Below, in pieces: positions 1-7,301 of a stretch of DNA of 32,854 nucleotides. The stretch's first letter is position 1. Every line of letters begins with the position of its first letter. The stretch is taken from the NCBI GenBank assembly GCA_964415185.1, contig CAYPZI010000019.1, positions 1 to 32,854 of the forward strand, given 5' to 3'. Under the pieces are notes generated by a model, which was given only the letters and a program-made list of their open reading frames with translations, was not told the origin of the DNA and made no database searches. Position numbers and translations under genes: made by a program. This DNA comes from CAYVBJ01 sp964415185 (GTDB lineage: Bacteria; Bacteroidota; Rhodothermia; Balneolales; Balneolaceae).

Positions 1-123
1 AAAGGCATATAAAAAAAGAAAATACTGATCGAAGTAGAGAATCATATCTAAAATTTGAACAGATAAAACACCCGTTGTTAGAACTACGGGTGCATACATC
101 CAGAAGTGTAAAAATTTATCCAT
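1..123 (-). CDS. Partial hydrophobic (membrane) protein, N-terminus only
   Basis: From an ATG at 123 the minus strand stays open for 41 codons to the window edge, so the 3' part is missing. The peptide begins MDKFLHFWMYAPVVLTTG and is strongly hydrophobic, as expected for a first membrane segment of an integral membrane protein. It starts 29 bases after the stop of the beta-propeller gene on the same strand, so the two are probably co-transcribed. The fragment is too short to assign a family. A polytopic inner-membrane protein is an inference from composition only. An inverted repeat at 69-75/86-92 lies inside this reading frame. Confidence 0.5.
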   Translation of the reverse strand, partial: MDKFLHFWMYAPVVLTTGVLSVQILDMILYFDQYFLFLYAF

Positions 124-152
124 AATTCATTACAATTTTTTGATTTACATCA

Positions 153-1229
153 TTACCATCCATTTTCCACTTCCCAAATGGCAAGTTCACCAGACTCTTC
201 CAAAATAGCTGCAAAATGATTGTTTGATAACCCAAACTCCTGTAATTCAGCCGGAGGATAGTAGCTGTATAAATAATCTCCGTCAACCATATTGTACACA
301 TCAAAAAACCCGGGGTACCATTCAAGTTCCTGTTGATTGGCAGTACGTTGGCTTATGTAAATATGAATTTGATTCTCTGTCAACTGAAGCCGGCTGCTGA
401 TTTGTTTCCATGTTGAAAAGTCTACAGCATTTACCCGGTTTGGATCTTCAGTTGCATAGTATGGAATGATTACAGGTAGAGCTGCCAATGAAATTGGATT
501 ACGGAAAAACACAACTTGTCCCTCTGAATTGTATTTAATAAAATTGTTGGTATTCCAATGAGCTTGAACAAAGCTTCCATCAACAGTTGTGTTAAAATCA
601 CCTTGTATCACTAAAGACCATAATTTTGGATCATCTACAATGGGTTCCATTTGTCCGAGTATTTTCCCGGAAAAGTTATATTTTTTATAACGAGTTTCTG
701 TATAAAAGTAGCTTCCTAACCAGTATTCACTTTTATTTACGGGTAATATACCATTCGCAATTTCTGGCAAGTCAAGAATTTTCCAATTGTCTTGATTCAG
801 AGGATTAAAAATGGTCACCCGGTTATTTATCGGATCAAACACCCAGATGTTTTTCGTATCCGGCTCTATAAAAAAATTGTTAACCGCCGAAAATTCGCCA
901 GGGCCGCGGCCTTTTCCTTTCCCAAAAACTTCTATAAGATTCCCTTCCAGATTATATTTATTAACCACCATCAAATTGCTGTCAATAGCATATAAATGGC
1001 CGTCATTTGTAAAACGTAAATGATGTTCAGTTGGAATAAATTCCTGATGCCGGTTAATCTGTTTGAACCCTGGTTCCTTCCAGGTTCGCTCTGAAACTTT
1101 TTGTTCAACCGGTTGCAGTAAATAAGCACTTTCAAGATCTGTAATGGATTTTCTGGCAGATATAGTAACGTAAATTACAAGCAGAAATCCGACAAAGATT
1201 ATGAAAACAATGTAATATGAACGTTTCAT
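153..1229 (-). CDS. 6-bladed beta-propeller protein, signal-anchored
   Basis: 358 residues. Residues 5-25 form one hydrophobic segment after a KR pair, so the protein is probably exported or anchored with the bulk in the periplasm. It has no lipobox cysteine. The body contains repeated propeller-like units such as LYAIDSNLMVVNKYNLEGN and the following GKGKGRGPGEF turn. That turn is typical of the '6-bladed beta-propeller' (NHL-like) proteins abundant in Bacteroidota and Balneolota, whose function is generally unknown. Upstream on the same strand lies a 65-residue cysteine peptide gene, separated by a strong hairpin. Downstream a membrane protein begins after 29 bases. The three may form one cassette. 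The fold assignment is fairly secure; the role is unknown. Confidence 0.75.
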   Translation of the reverse strand: MKRSYYIVFIIFVGFLLVIYVTISARKSITDLESAYLLQPVEQKVSERTWKEPGFKQINRHQEFIPTEHHLRFTNDGHLYAIDSNLMVVNKYNLEGNLIEVFGKGKGRGPGEFSAVNNFFIEPDTKNIWVFDPINNRVTIFNPLNQDNWKILDLPEIANGILPVNKSEYWLGSYFYTETRYKKYNFSGKILGQMEPIVDDPKLWSLVIQGDFNTTVDGSFVQAHWNTNNFIKYNSEGQVVFFRNPISLAALPVIIPYYATEDPNRVNAVDFSTWKQISSRLQLTENQIHIYISQRTANQQELEWYPGFFDVYNMVDGDYLYSYYPPAELQEFGLSNNHFAAILEESGELAIWEVENGW

Positions 1230-1239
1230 AATTATAAAT

Positions 1240-1267
1240 AATAACGGGGGAAGATACCCCCGTTATT
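1240..1267 (-). terminator. Strong intercistronic hairpin (attenuator or mRNA stabiliser)
   Basis: Perfect 11-bp arms at 1240-1250 and 1257-1267 enclose a 6-nt loop. Each arm has five G:C pairs in a row. The hairpin begins 14 bases after the stop of the peptide gene and ends 10 bases before the propeller ATG. No good U-tract follows on the minus strand, so it may be a partial terminator or a 3'-end stabiliser that keeps the peptide mRNA more abundant than the propeller mRNA. The structure is seen; the role is inferred. Confidence 0.6.
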
Positions 1268-1281
1268 AATTTAATGTGTTT

Positions 1282-1479
1282 TTATTTTTTGTGGTAACAC
1301 TTTATGTGAGTTGCACATTGTTGCCCTGTAAAAGAAGAGCAAAGTTCATCTTCACCAGGAGTGTCTGAAGCAGTTACATCTCCGGCTACAAGCCCAAGTC
1401 CGAGAAAAAGCAGACCTGCAATACCACTTAAAAAAGCGGCTGCAAGTTTGGATCTTTTTGAGTTATTATTTTGGTTCAT
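1282..1479 (-). CDS. Small exported cysteine peptide (NVEALA-like)
   Basis: 65 residues: a basic N-terminus (NSKRSK, residues 6-11), a Gly/Leu/Ala-rich hydrophobic stretch at about 12-33, and a polar tail carrying Cys47, Cys55 and Cys61. The layout matches small exported peptides such as the NVEALA family, which in Bacteroidetes lie next to 6-bladed beta-propeller genes. The NVEALA motif itself is not present, so membership is by architecture and context only. A candidate promoter precedes the gene and a strong hairpin follows it. It could be a secreted peptide, a peptide precursor or a small membrane-tethered protein. Function is unknown. Confidence 0.6.
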   Translation of the reverse strand: MNQNNNSKRSKLAAAFLSGIAGLLFLGLGLVAGDVTASDTPGEDELCSSFTGQQCATHIKCYHKK

Positions 1480-1514
1480 ATCATTTCTATTTTAATGTTT
1501 AATATAACAAGGAG

Positions 1515-1545
1515 CAAGTATAATAAACAGAGAGAGATTTGCAAG
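1515..1545 (-). promoter_or_regulatory. Candidate Bacteroidetes-type promoter of the peptide gene
   Basis: On the minus strand CTTG (1542-1545) is followed after 19 bases by TATACTTG (1515-1522). This is close to the known Bacteroidetes consensus TTTG-N19-21-TAnnTTTG, with one mismatch in each box. It would start transcription roughly 30 bases before the peptide ATG. Not tested. Confidence 0.4.
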
Positions 1546-1631
1546 AAAAAAATATCACAATTTTATAACATTTAATTGATGGGTTATCAAGTTGGCCGGG
1601 ATGAGAAACAGTTAATGGTTTAAAGCCAACG

Positions 1632-1789
1632 CCGGTACACACCCCTGTTTTTCCCGAATCACCTGACGGCGTTCGGTCAAATCTGTCCCCTCTCCCCGAC
1701 ATTGAAAAGATTTTGTACGGGGCAGGCGAGAGGGGACAGCCTTATCAAAACGCCGAAGGCGATTTTGAAAAGGCAGGGGTGTGTACCGG
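1632..1789. repeat. MITE-like long palindromic element
   Basis: The outer 16-bp ends at 1632-1647 and 1774-1789 are perfect inverted repeats (CCGGTACACACCCCTG and its complement). An inner 12-bp pair at 1683-1694 and 1728-1739 is also perfect, and the sequence between the pairs is loosely complementary. The whole 158-bp unit could fold as a long hairpin. It has no transposase. It lies in the 353-bp gap (1480-1832) between the end of the DUF4340 gene and the peptide cassette, and may also end transcription of the gld operon. It resembles a non-autonomous mobile or REP-type element. Confidence 0.65.
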
Positions 1790-1832
1790 GTGAGGGCAAT
1801 GAACCAAAATCTCAGCTACATACACTTACCAA

Positions 1833-2765
1833 TTATGGCAGCAACTCCTCCCTCGACCGCAACACCGAAGAGTCCCATGTCGATTTCAGAACCGTAAATA
1901 CATACGGATAATTGGTGGCGATCACTTCATAACGGTTGTCGTCTTCAGCAGAGGGTTTGAGTTGAAGGGTGTGCTCCGAACCGGCTTCCGTGCGGATATG
2001 CAGTGTGTAGAGTGCTTCACCAAAACCGGATACGGTGGCATTCTTGACAAACCCGTTGGCATTCAGCGATGAAACCTGCCGCAAAAGGCGGTTCGTTTGG
2101 GATTCGTCCAGGGAGTCTGCACCTGCTATCCATTTGTTTTCTTCTGCGCGGGATATGACAAACGAGCTGTCAGCCGGGTAATCAAATGCAATCTCTGTTA
2201 TGCTGTTTTGGCCGATATTCCAAACCGTTTTGTCGCGCCAACCGTCGAGTTCCCTGTTAACAGATGCATTCAGAAAACCTTTGGCACTGAAGACTTCTTC
2301 CCTGTCTGCCGGCCTGACGTAAGTATTGAATTCACTCTGGCTCAGAATCTGAGGGGATCCCACAATTATTTTATCCAGTTCCGACACGCCATCCATAAAA
2401 GTGATTTCCGTTCCGGTGGTATCAACCCTGAACCGGGTAAATTTTTCCGGGTCTCGGGTTACCAGCGATTTTACTTTCAGGTCTGCAAATTGATCGACCG
2501 TCTGGCCTGCCAAATTACCCGCAGCCGGATAAGATTCGCTTCCGGTTTCAGTCCGAACCATCCAGTTACCGCCATTTTTAAATAATATGATTCCATCATC
2601 ATCCGGTTTTCTGATTTCAATGCGATTTACCTGTCCGGAATCAAATGTGGTTATTTCGGTGGTGAACACTTCACTCGAAGTCTGCCCGCCGAAAAAACCG
2701 GTAATGACTGAAACAGCCAAAAGTACTGCAAAAATCAATGACAAAGTTTTAGTCGCAGAAGACAT
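1833..2765 (-). CDS. DUF4340 domain protein, partner of a Gld-type exporter
   Basis: 310 residues. A hydrophobic N-terminal segment (about residues 6-25) anchors or exports the protein, and the rest is predicted extracytoplasmic. The repeated patterns of a charged strand followed by W-x-V (GGNWMVRTETG near 66-76, ENKWIAG near 207) and an IVG-S strand are typical of DUF4340. Genes of this family usually follow the GldG-like subunit of ABC-2 exporters, as here, 73 bases after gldG on the same strand. It probably works with the transporter on the outer face of the membrane. The molecular role is unknown. The gap holds a small 7-bp hairpin at 2801-2818. Confidence 0.75.
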   Translation of the reverse strand: MSSATKTLSLIFAVLLAVSVITGFFGGQTSSEVFTTEITTFDSGQVNRIEIRKPDDDGIILFKNGGNWMVRTETGSESYPAAGNLAGQTVDQFADLKVKSLVTRDPEKFTRFRVDTTGTEITFMDGVSELDKIIVGSPQILSQSEFNTYVRPADREEVFSAKGFLNASVNRELDGWRDKTVWNIGQNSITEIAFDYPADSSFVISRAEENKWIAGADSLDESQTNRLLRQVSSLNANGFVKNATVSGFGEALYTLHIRTEAGSEHTLQLKPSAEDDNRYEVIATNYPYVFTVLKSTWDSSVLRSREELLP

Positions 2766-2800
2766 CTTTATTTAACTTTTATTCAACTTTCAACCTTCAA

Positions 2801-2818
2801 TCCCGAAAGTGTTCGGGA
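2801..2818. repeat. Short hairpin between gldG and the DUF4340 gene
   Basis: Seven-base arms TCCCGAA (2801-2807) and TTCGGGA (2812-2818) enclose a 4-nt loop. The site is flanked by two copies of a TTCAACCTTCAA-like direct repeat. It could tune expression between the two genes or be a small scattered repeat. No U-tract is present on the transcribed strand. Confidence 0.35.
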
Positions 2819-2838
2819 CAGGTTCTTCAACCTTCAAC

Positions 2839-4416
2839 TTAAAAGTCATCCATCCATTGCCGTCGTTTCCATTTTCTTCGCCTGTATCGGACCAATCCGT
2901 ACCCGCCGGCAAATGCAATCGGCAAGAAAACATTCAGATATTTCAAAACTGTTTTTGTGCCGTCATCAACAGGTTCAAGGGGACGGGCAGCTATTCCTTT
3001 CGTTCGCAGTGAAATCAGGCCGGTATCATCGGCAAGCCAATCGACAGCATTGACCAGCAGGTTAATATTGCTTTGGGGAAGGCGTTGTTGTTGCTGCCCT
3101 TCGCCGTTAACAATAAAATCACCATCTCCGAAAACAACAATTTTATTTTCAACACTTTGTTCAAGACCTACATCGATGGTATCCACACCGGCAAAAGCCG
3201 ACTTGAATTTACCCTCAATCACTGCAGCGAGAGGTATATTGGCTTCTGTAAAATCGCTTTCCTGCCATTCATTCATGGGATCGAGGTTGAAAAATCCGGA
3301 TGCGATACCGGCGCGCCCTGAACTGTGTGCTAATACGGTAATTTCCTGTCCTTCGTCAGCCAGGGTAGTATCAACAGATGAGACAAATTGAAATATGACG
3401 GCATCGAGTCCGTCACTGACCGGATGATTTGAAAAATTGCTGATCAGCGGGATGTAGGGATACTGCACATCATTGATCATTGTGAACGGGCCTTGCTGCT
3501 GGCGCACCTGGATAGTGCTGCTTCTTACATCCCTCACCAGGTCGGTGTTGACAGGCAGGCGGTAGGCGTCCAAAAGCTTTTCGATGCCGGTTTCCAGAGG
3601 CCGTGCCGACCCGGTTTGAACCTGTACATCCACACGGTTCAGTGCAAATATCACTTTTCCGCCGGCCATGATATATTGATCTATGGCGATCAAATCTTCA
3701 GTGGTAAAATCATTCCGGGGAGCTGCAATGAAAATTACCTCGTTTTCCGGGGGAACTCCGGCTGTGTCAATGCCTGCCACTTCTGTAACATTGTACATTT
3801 CGCTAAGTTCTCCCGCAGCCTGGATCATGGCATTCAGAGAGGGTTCTCCATGTCCCTGCAGAAACCCGATTTGCGGCTTTTGATCGAGGGTCATTTTTTT
3901 GATGGTACTGGCAATTGAATACTCAAGCGAAGCCCCCGGCTGTATAACCGGAAGCACTTCACGCTTGTCATTGTACTGAAACACGGCACCGAGATAAGCC
4001 CGTTTTTGCGAAATCTGGTCGCGTTCCCTTACATCAATCATTACCGGACGGATACCAGCCTCCTGAGCTTCCGCTTCAGCCTGGTCCGACTCATTCGGAT
4101 TTACAAACCTGTATTCAAGATTCCCCCCCGATACCGCCCTGAACTCATCCAGAAAGTTGCGGAATTCGTCTTGCGCAATGGCAAGTTGCGGGGGAAGGTC
4201 ATCGGAAAAGTAGGCAGTAACAGTGACAGGGTCGCTGATTCCCGCGGCAATATCCCTGCTTGCATCTGAAAGTGTGTAGCGGTTGTTTTCGGTCAGGTCG
4301 AAACGCAGAAAGATCTTATCCGCCAGGTAATTGATGCAACCGAGTATACCGATGATTAAAAAAATCTGAACAATCGTTTCCGTCCTGTTTTGAAAAATGC
4401 CCTGGAAAAATTTCAT
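2839..4416 (-). CDS. gldG: GldG-like ABC transporter subunit
   Basis: About 525 residues from the start chosen here. One membrane segment lies near residues 16-36 and a second near the C-terminus (about 490-510), followed by a basic tail (RYRRRKWKRR). Between them is the large extracytoplasmic ABC_transp_aux/GldG domain, with the family's RYTLSDAS motif shortly after the first membrane segment and a GHGEPSL motif near residue 200. An in-frame ATG six bases upstream exists. The ATG at 4416 is preferred because it overlaps the gldF stop by 4 bp (ATGA) and has AGGAGG eight bases before it. GldG works with GldA and GldF. In gliding Bacteroidetes the complex is needed for motility, but homologues also occur in non-gliders, so motility is not implied. 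Confidence 0.88.
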   Translation of the reverse strand: MKFFQGIFQNRTETIVQIFLIIGILGCINYLADKIFLRFDLTENNRYTLSDASRDIAAGISDPVTVTAYFSDDLPPQLAIAQDEFRNFLDEFRAVSGGNLEYRFVNPNESDQAEAEAQEAGIRPVMIDVRERDQISQKRAYLGAVFQYNDKREVLPVIQPGASLEYSIASTIKKMTLDQKPQIGFLQGHGEPSLNAMIQAAGELSEMYNVTEVAGIDTAGVPPENEVIFIAAPRNDFTTEDLIAIDQYIMAGGKVIFALNRVDVQVQTGSARPLETGIEKLLDAYRLPVNTDLVRDVRSSTIQVRQQQGPFTMINDVQYPYIPLISNFSNHPVSDGLDAVIFQFVSSVDTTLADEGQEITVLAHSSGRAGIASGFFNLDPMNEWQESDFTEANIPLAAVIEGKFKSAFAGVDTIDVGLEQSVENKIVVFGDGDFIVNGEGQQQQRLPQSNINLLVNAVDWLADDTGLISLRTKGIAARPLEPVDDGTKTVLKYLNVFLPIAFAGGYGLVRYRRRKWKRRQWMDDF

Positions 4417-5138
4417 GCCCATGCCCTCCTTTTTAATGTGGCTACCGTAAGGGTGAATCCAATGACTATAATTGTACAGAGATACACAAGGTTTGAAAGT
4501 CCGATCACGCCTCTTGAAATGGTTTGAAAGTGGGTATCAAGCCCGATGTATTGGAAAATATTACCTGCAACACCGGGCAGGGCTGTGGCGATTTGTCCAA
4601 ACAGGAACTGAAAGAAGAAGGCAATGAAGAGAGCCATTATGAAGGCGACGATTTGATTGGCTGTCAGGCTTGATGCAAAAATCCCGATGCTTGTAAAGAC
4701 GGCACTGATCAGAAGCAGACCAAGATAACCGCTGAGGGTTTCGCCGTGGTCGATCGGGCCCAGGTTGGCAACAGTCACGTAATAGGGCAGGGTAAGCAGA
4801 AGTGCAATGGCTACCAAAAGCCAGCTTGCAAGCCATTTGCCTGCCACAATCTGAAAATCGGTAACCGGCTTCGTGGCAAGAAGCTCAAGGGTTCCCGATT
4901 TTTCCTCTTCCGCCAACATCTTCATGGTGATGGCAGGGATGAAAAAGAAAAGAGTCCAGAAAGCGATGCTGAAAAAGACCTGCAGAGAAGCCTGCCCGCG
5001 AAAGAATATATCGCCGGACCCCAAAAGCCAGGTAAAAAATCCGCTGAGCCCGAGAAAGGCAACCAGGATGATGTATGCCATCAGCGAATCAAAAAATGCA
5101 TTGATTTCCCTTTTACAAATCGTCCAGATATTCCGCAT
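4413..5138 (-). CDS. gldF: GldF-like ABC-2 permease
   Basis: 241 residues with about six hydrophobic segments, beginning with a short cytoplasmic stretch ICKREINAFFDSLMAYIIL. A cytoplasmic motif near residue 75 (EEEKSGTLELLATKPV) is typical of ABC-2 permeases that pair with a GldA/NatA-type ATPase. The gene starts 4 bases after the gldA stop and its own stop overlaps the gldG start by 4 bp, so the three are translationally coupled. It forms the membrane channel of the exporter. The substrate is unknown. Confidence 0.88.
   Translation of the reverse strand: MRNIWTICKREINAFFDSLMAYIILVAFLGLSGFFTWLLGSGDIFFRGQASLQVFFSIAFWTLFFFIPAITMKMLAEEEKSGTLELLATKPVTDFQIVAGKWLASWLLVAIALLLTLPYYVTVANLGPIDHGETLSGYLGLLLISAVFTSIGIFASSLTANQIVAFIMALFIAFFFQFLFGQIATALPGVAGNIFQYIGLDTHFQTISRGVIGLSNLVYLCTIIVIGFTLTVATLKRRAWA
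4425..4430 (-). promoter_or_regulatory. Shine-Dalgarno site deciding the gldG start
   Basis: AGGAGG on the minus strand, eight bases before the ATG at 4416 and only two before the alternative ATG at 4422. Few other genes in this window have a recognisable Shine-Dalgarno site, so a near-perfect one inside the end of gldF is notable and supports coupled translation from 4416. Confidence 0.65.
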
Positions 5139-5142
5139 CGGA

Positions 5143-6078
5143 TTAATTTGAGTTTTGTTTTACGGTTAATTCGCGGAATACATCTTCGAGGCTCGATTCA
5201 ACCGGTGTTAGCTGCAGTAAAATCCAGTTCTTGTCAACACAAAGCCTGAAGATCTCTTCCTGTACCGGCAGGTCCGGTTTGGAAAAGACCCGCCAAAGGC
5301 CGTTTTCACTGAATACATCGGAGACGGATGAGAGAGTGATAAGGGAATTCCTGATCTCGTCTTTTCCGCTTTGAGGTTTGATATCAACAAGAAATTGTCC
5401 GGCACCGGTGGCTTTTTTCGTCAGTTCTTCGGTGGAGCCGTCGGCTACCAGTTTCCCGCGGTTGATGATAATGATGCGGTCGCAGGTGGCTTCCACCTCT
5501 TTCAGAATGTGGGAGCTGAGCATCACGGTTTTTTCTTTGCCGATTTCTTTAATCAAATCGCGGATCTCAACAATCTGGTTGGGATCAAGCCCGGTGGTGG
5601 GTTCATCCAGGATCAATACCTCGGGATCGTGAATCAGGGCCTGAGCCAGCCCCACACGCTGCCGGTATCCTTTCGATAGTTCACCAATGTATTTGTGTTT
5701 CTCCGGGCCGAGGCCGCATACATCGATCATTTCCCTGATCCTTTTCTGAATATTCTGACGTTCAACCTGTTGCAGCTCAGCCGTAAAAGTCAGGTAGTCG
5801 ATGATACTCATATCCGGGTACAAGGGAGTATTTTCAGGTAAATAACCGATTTTCCGCCGTACTTCCAGGGAATTTTCGTGAATATCGAAACCATTCAGCT
5901 TTATGGTTCCGCCGGTCGGCTGAATAAAACAGGTGATGATCTTCATAGTGGTGCTTTTACCCGCACCGTTCGGCCCGAGAAAACCGAGGATCTCGCCGGT
6001 TTTCAAATTGAATGAGATATCATCAACTGCCTTTTGTGAACCGTAGGCTTTTGTAAGATGCTCAACTTCAATTCCCAT
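5143..6078 (-). CDS. gldA: GldA-like ABC transporter ATP-binding protein
   Basis: 311 residues. Walker A GPNGAGKS is at 35-42, the Q-loop region follows near 79-86 (YLPENTPLYPD), the signature LSKGYRQRVGLAQAL starts near 134, and Walker B LILDEP lies at about 155-160 with the switch His in SSHILKE. The C-terminal 90 residues form the extra domain common to GldA/NatA-type ATPases. It energises the GldF/GldG exporter from the cytoplasmic side. It is first in a tightly spaced operon with gldF and gldG. A candidate promoter lies just upstream, so the operon may be transcribed independently of the SDR gene. Confidence 0.9.
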   Translation of the reverse strand: MGIEVEHLTKAYGSQKAVDDISFNLKTGEILGFLGPNGAGKSTTMKIITCFIQPTGGTIKLNGFDIHENSLEVRRKIGYLPENTPLYPDMSIIDYLTFTAELQQVERQNIQKRIREMIDVCGLGPEKHKYIGELSKGYRQRVGLAQALIHDPEVLILDEPTTGLDPNQIVEIRDLIKEIGKEKTVMLSSHILKEVEATCDRIIIINRGKLVADGSTEELTKKATGAGQFLVDIKPQSGKDEIRNSLITLSSVSDVFSENGLWRVFSKPDLPVQEEIFRLCVDKNWILLQLTPVESSLEDVFRELTVKQNSN

Positions 6079-6115
6079 GATTCATGATTTAATTAATGCT
6101 CCGAAAACGGGAGTG

Positions 6116-6145
6116 AATTTAAAAAATCACGGGGATTTTTGTCAA
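6116..6145 (-). promoter_or_regulatory. Candidate promoter of the gldAFG operon
   Basis: On the minus strand TTGACA (6140-6145) is followed after 18 bases by TAAATT (6116-6121), about 40 bases before the gldA ATG. This is a sigma70-like arrangement. In Bacteroidota the housekeeping consensus differs, so this is a weak call. Confidence 0.3.
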
Positions 6146-6207
6146 GTCCTTCTACACTAAAGTTTCGAAGGATTGAAAAATCAAGGAACCAGCCTGGCAT
6201 AATCTTT

Positions 6208-7092
6208 TTACCTCTTCACCGACAACAGATCTTCCATCCCAAAGCCGGAAAGCAGCTTTTTTTGAATGTCGGCAGTGGTTTTGTTTAATGTTTCGGGCGC
6301 CTCGCCACCCATCAGCGGATCAACAACCACGCGGAAGGGACGTTCACCTGCGGGAGTGTTGATCAGGTCAAGAACGGCATCTGCCACAAGTTGCGGATCA
6401 GGTGCATCCTCGCTTTGCAGGGTTTCTGCCATTCCGCTCCACATTTGGTCGGGTAGTTTGTTCAGATCTCCGTAGGATTCAGCTCTTTCAGGGTCAGACG
6501 GTTCACTCATATTGTCAAAAAAGTTTGTCGGAAAGCCGCCCGGCTGCACGATGGCAACATCCACGCCGGTGGGTGCAAGCTCATATTTGTAGGTTTCGGC
6601 AAGGCCTTCGAGAGCGAATTTGGATGCCGTGTATGCGGCTGAGAATGGCAATACAATACGGCCCATAATGGTGGAAATATGAATCAGCAGCCCGCTGCCT
6701 CTTTTGCGCATGGATGGCAATACAGCCCGGTTCACCCGCTGTACACCCATCACATTTACGTCAAAAACATGCTGAAACTGGCCGGTAGTCATCGCTTCGG
6801 CAAAACCACCGCTGCCCACACCGGCATTATTTATCACCACGTCGATTTGGGATTCAACTTCCAATGCCTTGTCAATAGCAGCCTGGACAGAAGAGTCGCT
6901 GGTTACATCCAGGTCAAGCAGGTAAAGTTTCCCCTCTTTTTTTTCGGCAAAATCGAAGAGTTCTTTTGCCTTGTCACTGTTTTTGCCATCCAGTTCCCGC
7001 ATGGTTGCGAAGACGGTGTGACCATCCTCAAGAAGTGTTTGGGCTATCAGTTTACCGAATCCGGAACTTGAGCCGGTGATAAGTGTTTTCAT
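6208..7092 (-). CDS. Short-chain dehydrogenase/reductase
   Basis: 294 residues. Classical SDR layout: the nucleotide-binding TGSSSGFG at 6-13, NNAG at 88-91, catalytic Ser140, and Tyr154/Lys158 in YTASK. An Arg at 32 (MREL) after strand 2 suggests NADP(H) preference. The region after YTASK (IVQPGGFPTNFF) is typical of the family. The substrate cannot be read from sequence. It lies upstream of gldA on the same strand with a 129-base gap, so linkage to the exporter is probably accidental. Confidence 0.88.
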   Translation of the reverse strand: MKTLITGSSSGFGKLIAQTLLEDGHTVFATMRELDGKNSDKAKELFDFAEKKEGKLYLLDLDVTSDSSVQAAIDKALEVESQIDVVINNAGVGSGGFAEAMTTGQFQHVFDVNVMGVQRVNRAVLPSMRKRGSGLLIHISTIMGRIVLPFSAAYTASKFALEGLAETYKYELAPTGVDVAIVQPGGFPTNFFDNMSEPSDPERAESYGDLNKLPDQMWSGMAETLQSEDAPDPQLVADAVLDLINTPAGERPFRVVVDPLMGGEAPETLNKTTADIQKKLLSGFGMEDLLSVKR

Positions 7093-7301
7093 TGGATTGT
7101 AATTTTTGAGTTTATCAGAATATGAAATTTAGTATACAGGCAGCAGTTGACAGTAGGCAATTGCAATTGACGGGGCGCAGTTGACGGCATGCAGTAACTT
7201 ACTTGTATATTGTTGAACCTTCAAATAATTATACATCCGGTTCTAACGAAACGAACTCAAATTACACTTTCAGAATTCCCCGGATATTGCTATTGTCGGT
7301 C

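Noticed and set aside
69..92. Terminator-like inverted repeat (CACCCGT / ACGGGTG) followed by TTTT on the minus strand
   Set aside because: It lies inside an open frame that begins at 123 and runs to the window edge, so it is more likely coding sequence.
1702..1911. Plus-strand open frame of 69 codons
   Set aside because: It runs through the palindromic element and into the end of the DUF4340 gene on the other strand; no protein-like features.
2097..2585. 162-codon plus-strand open frame
   Set aside because: It is entirely antisense to the DUF4340 gene, whose frame has domain support.
3493..3918. 141-codon plus-strand open frame
   Set aside because: It is antisense to gldG; the composition is that of a shadow frame.
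4746..5249. 167-codon plus-strand open frame
   Set aside because: It is antisense to gldF and gldA, both with clear motifs.
7203..7301. N-terminal extension of the YgjP-like protein from a TTG codon
   Set aside because: The extension is low-complexity and polar with no family match; the ATG at 7302 fits the family length.
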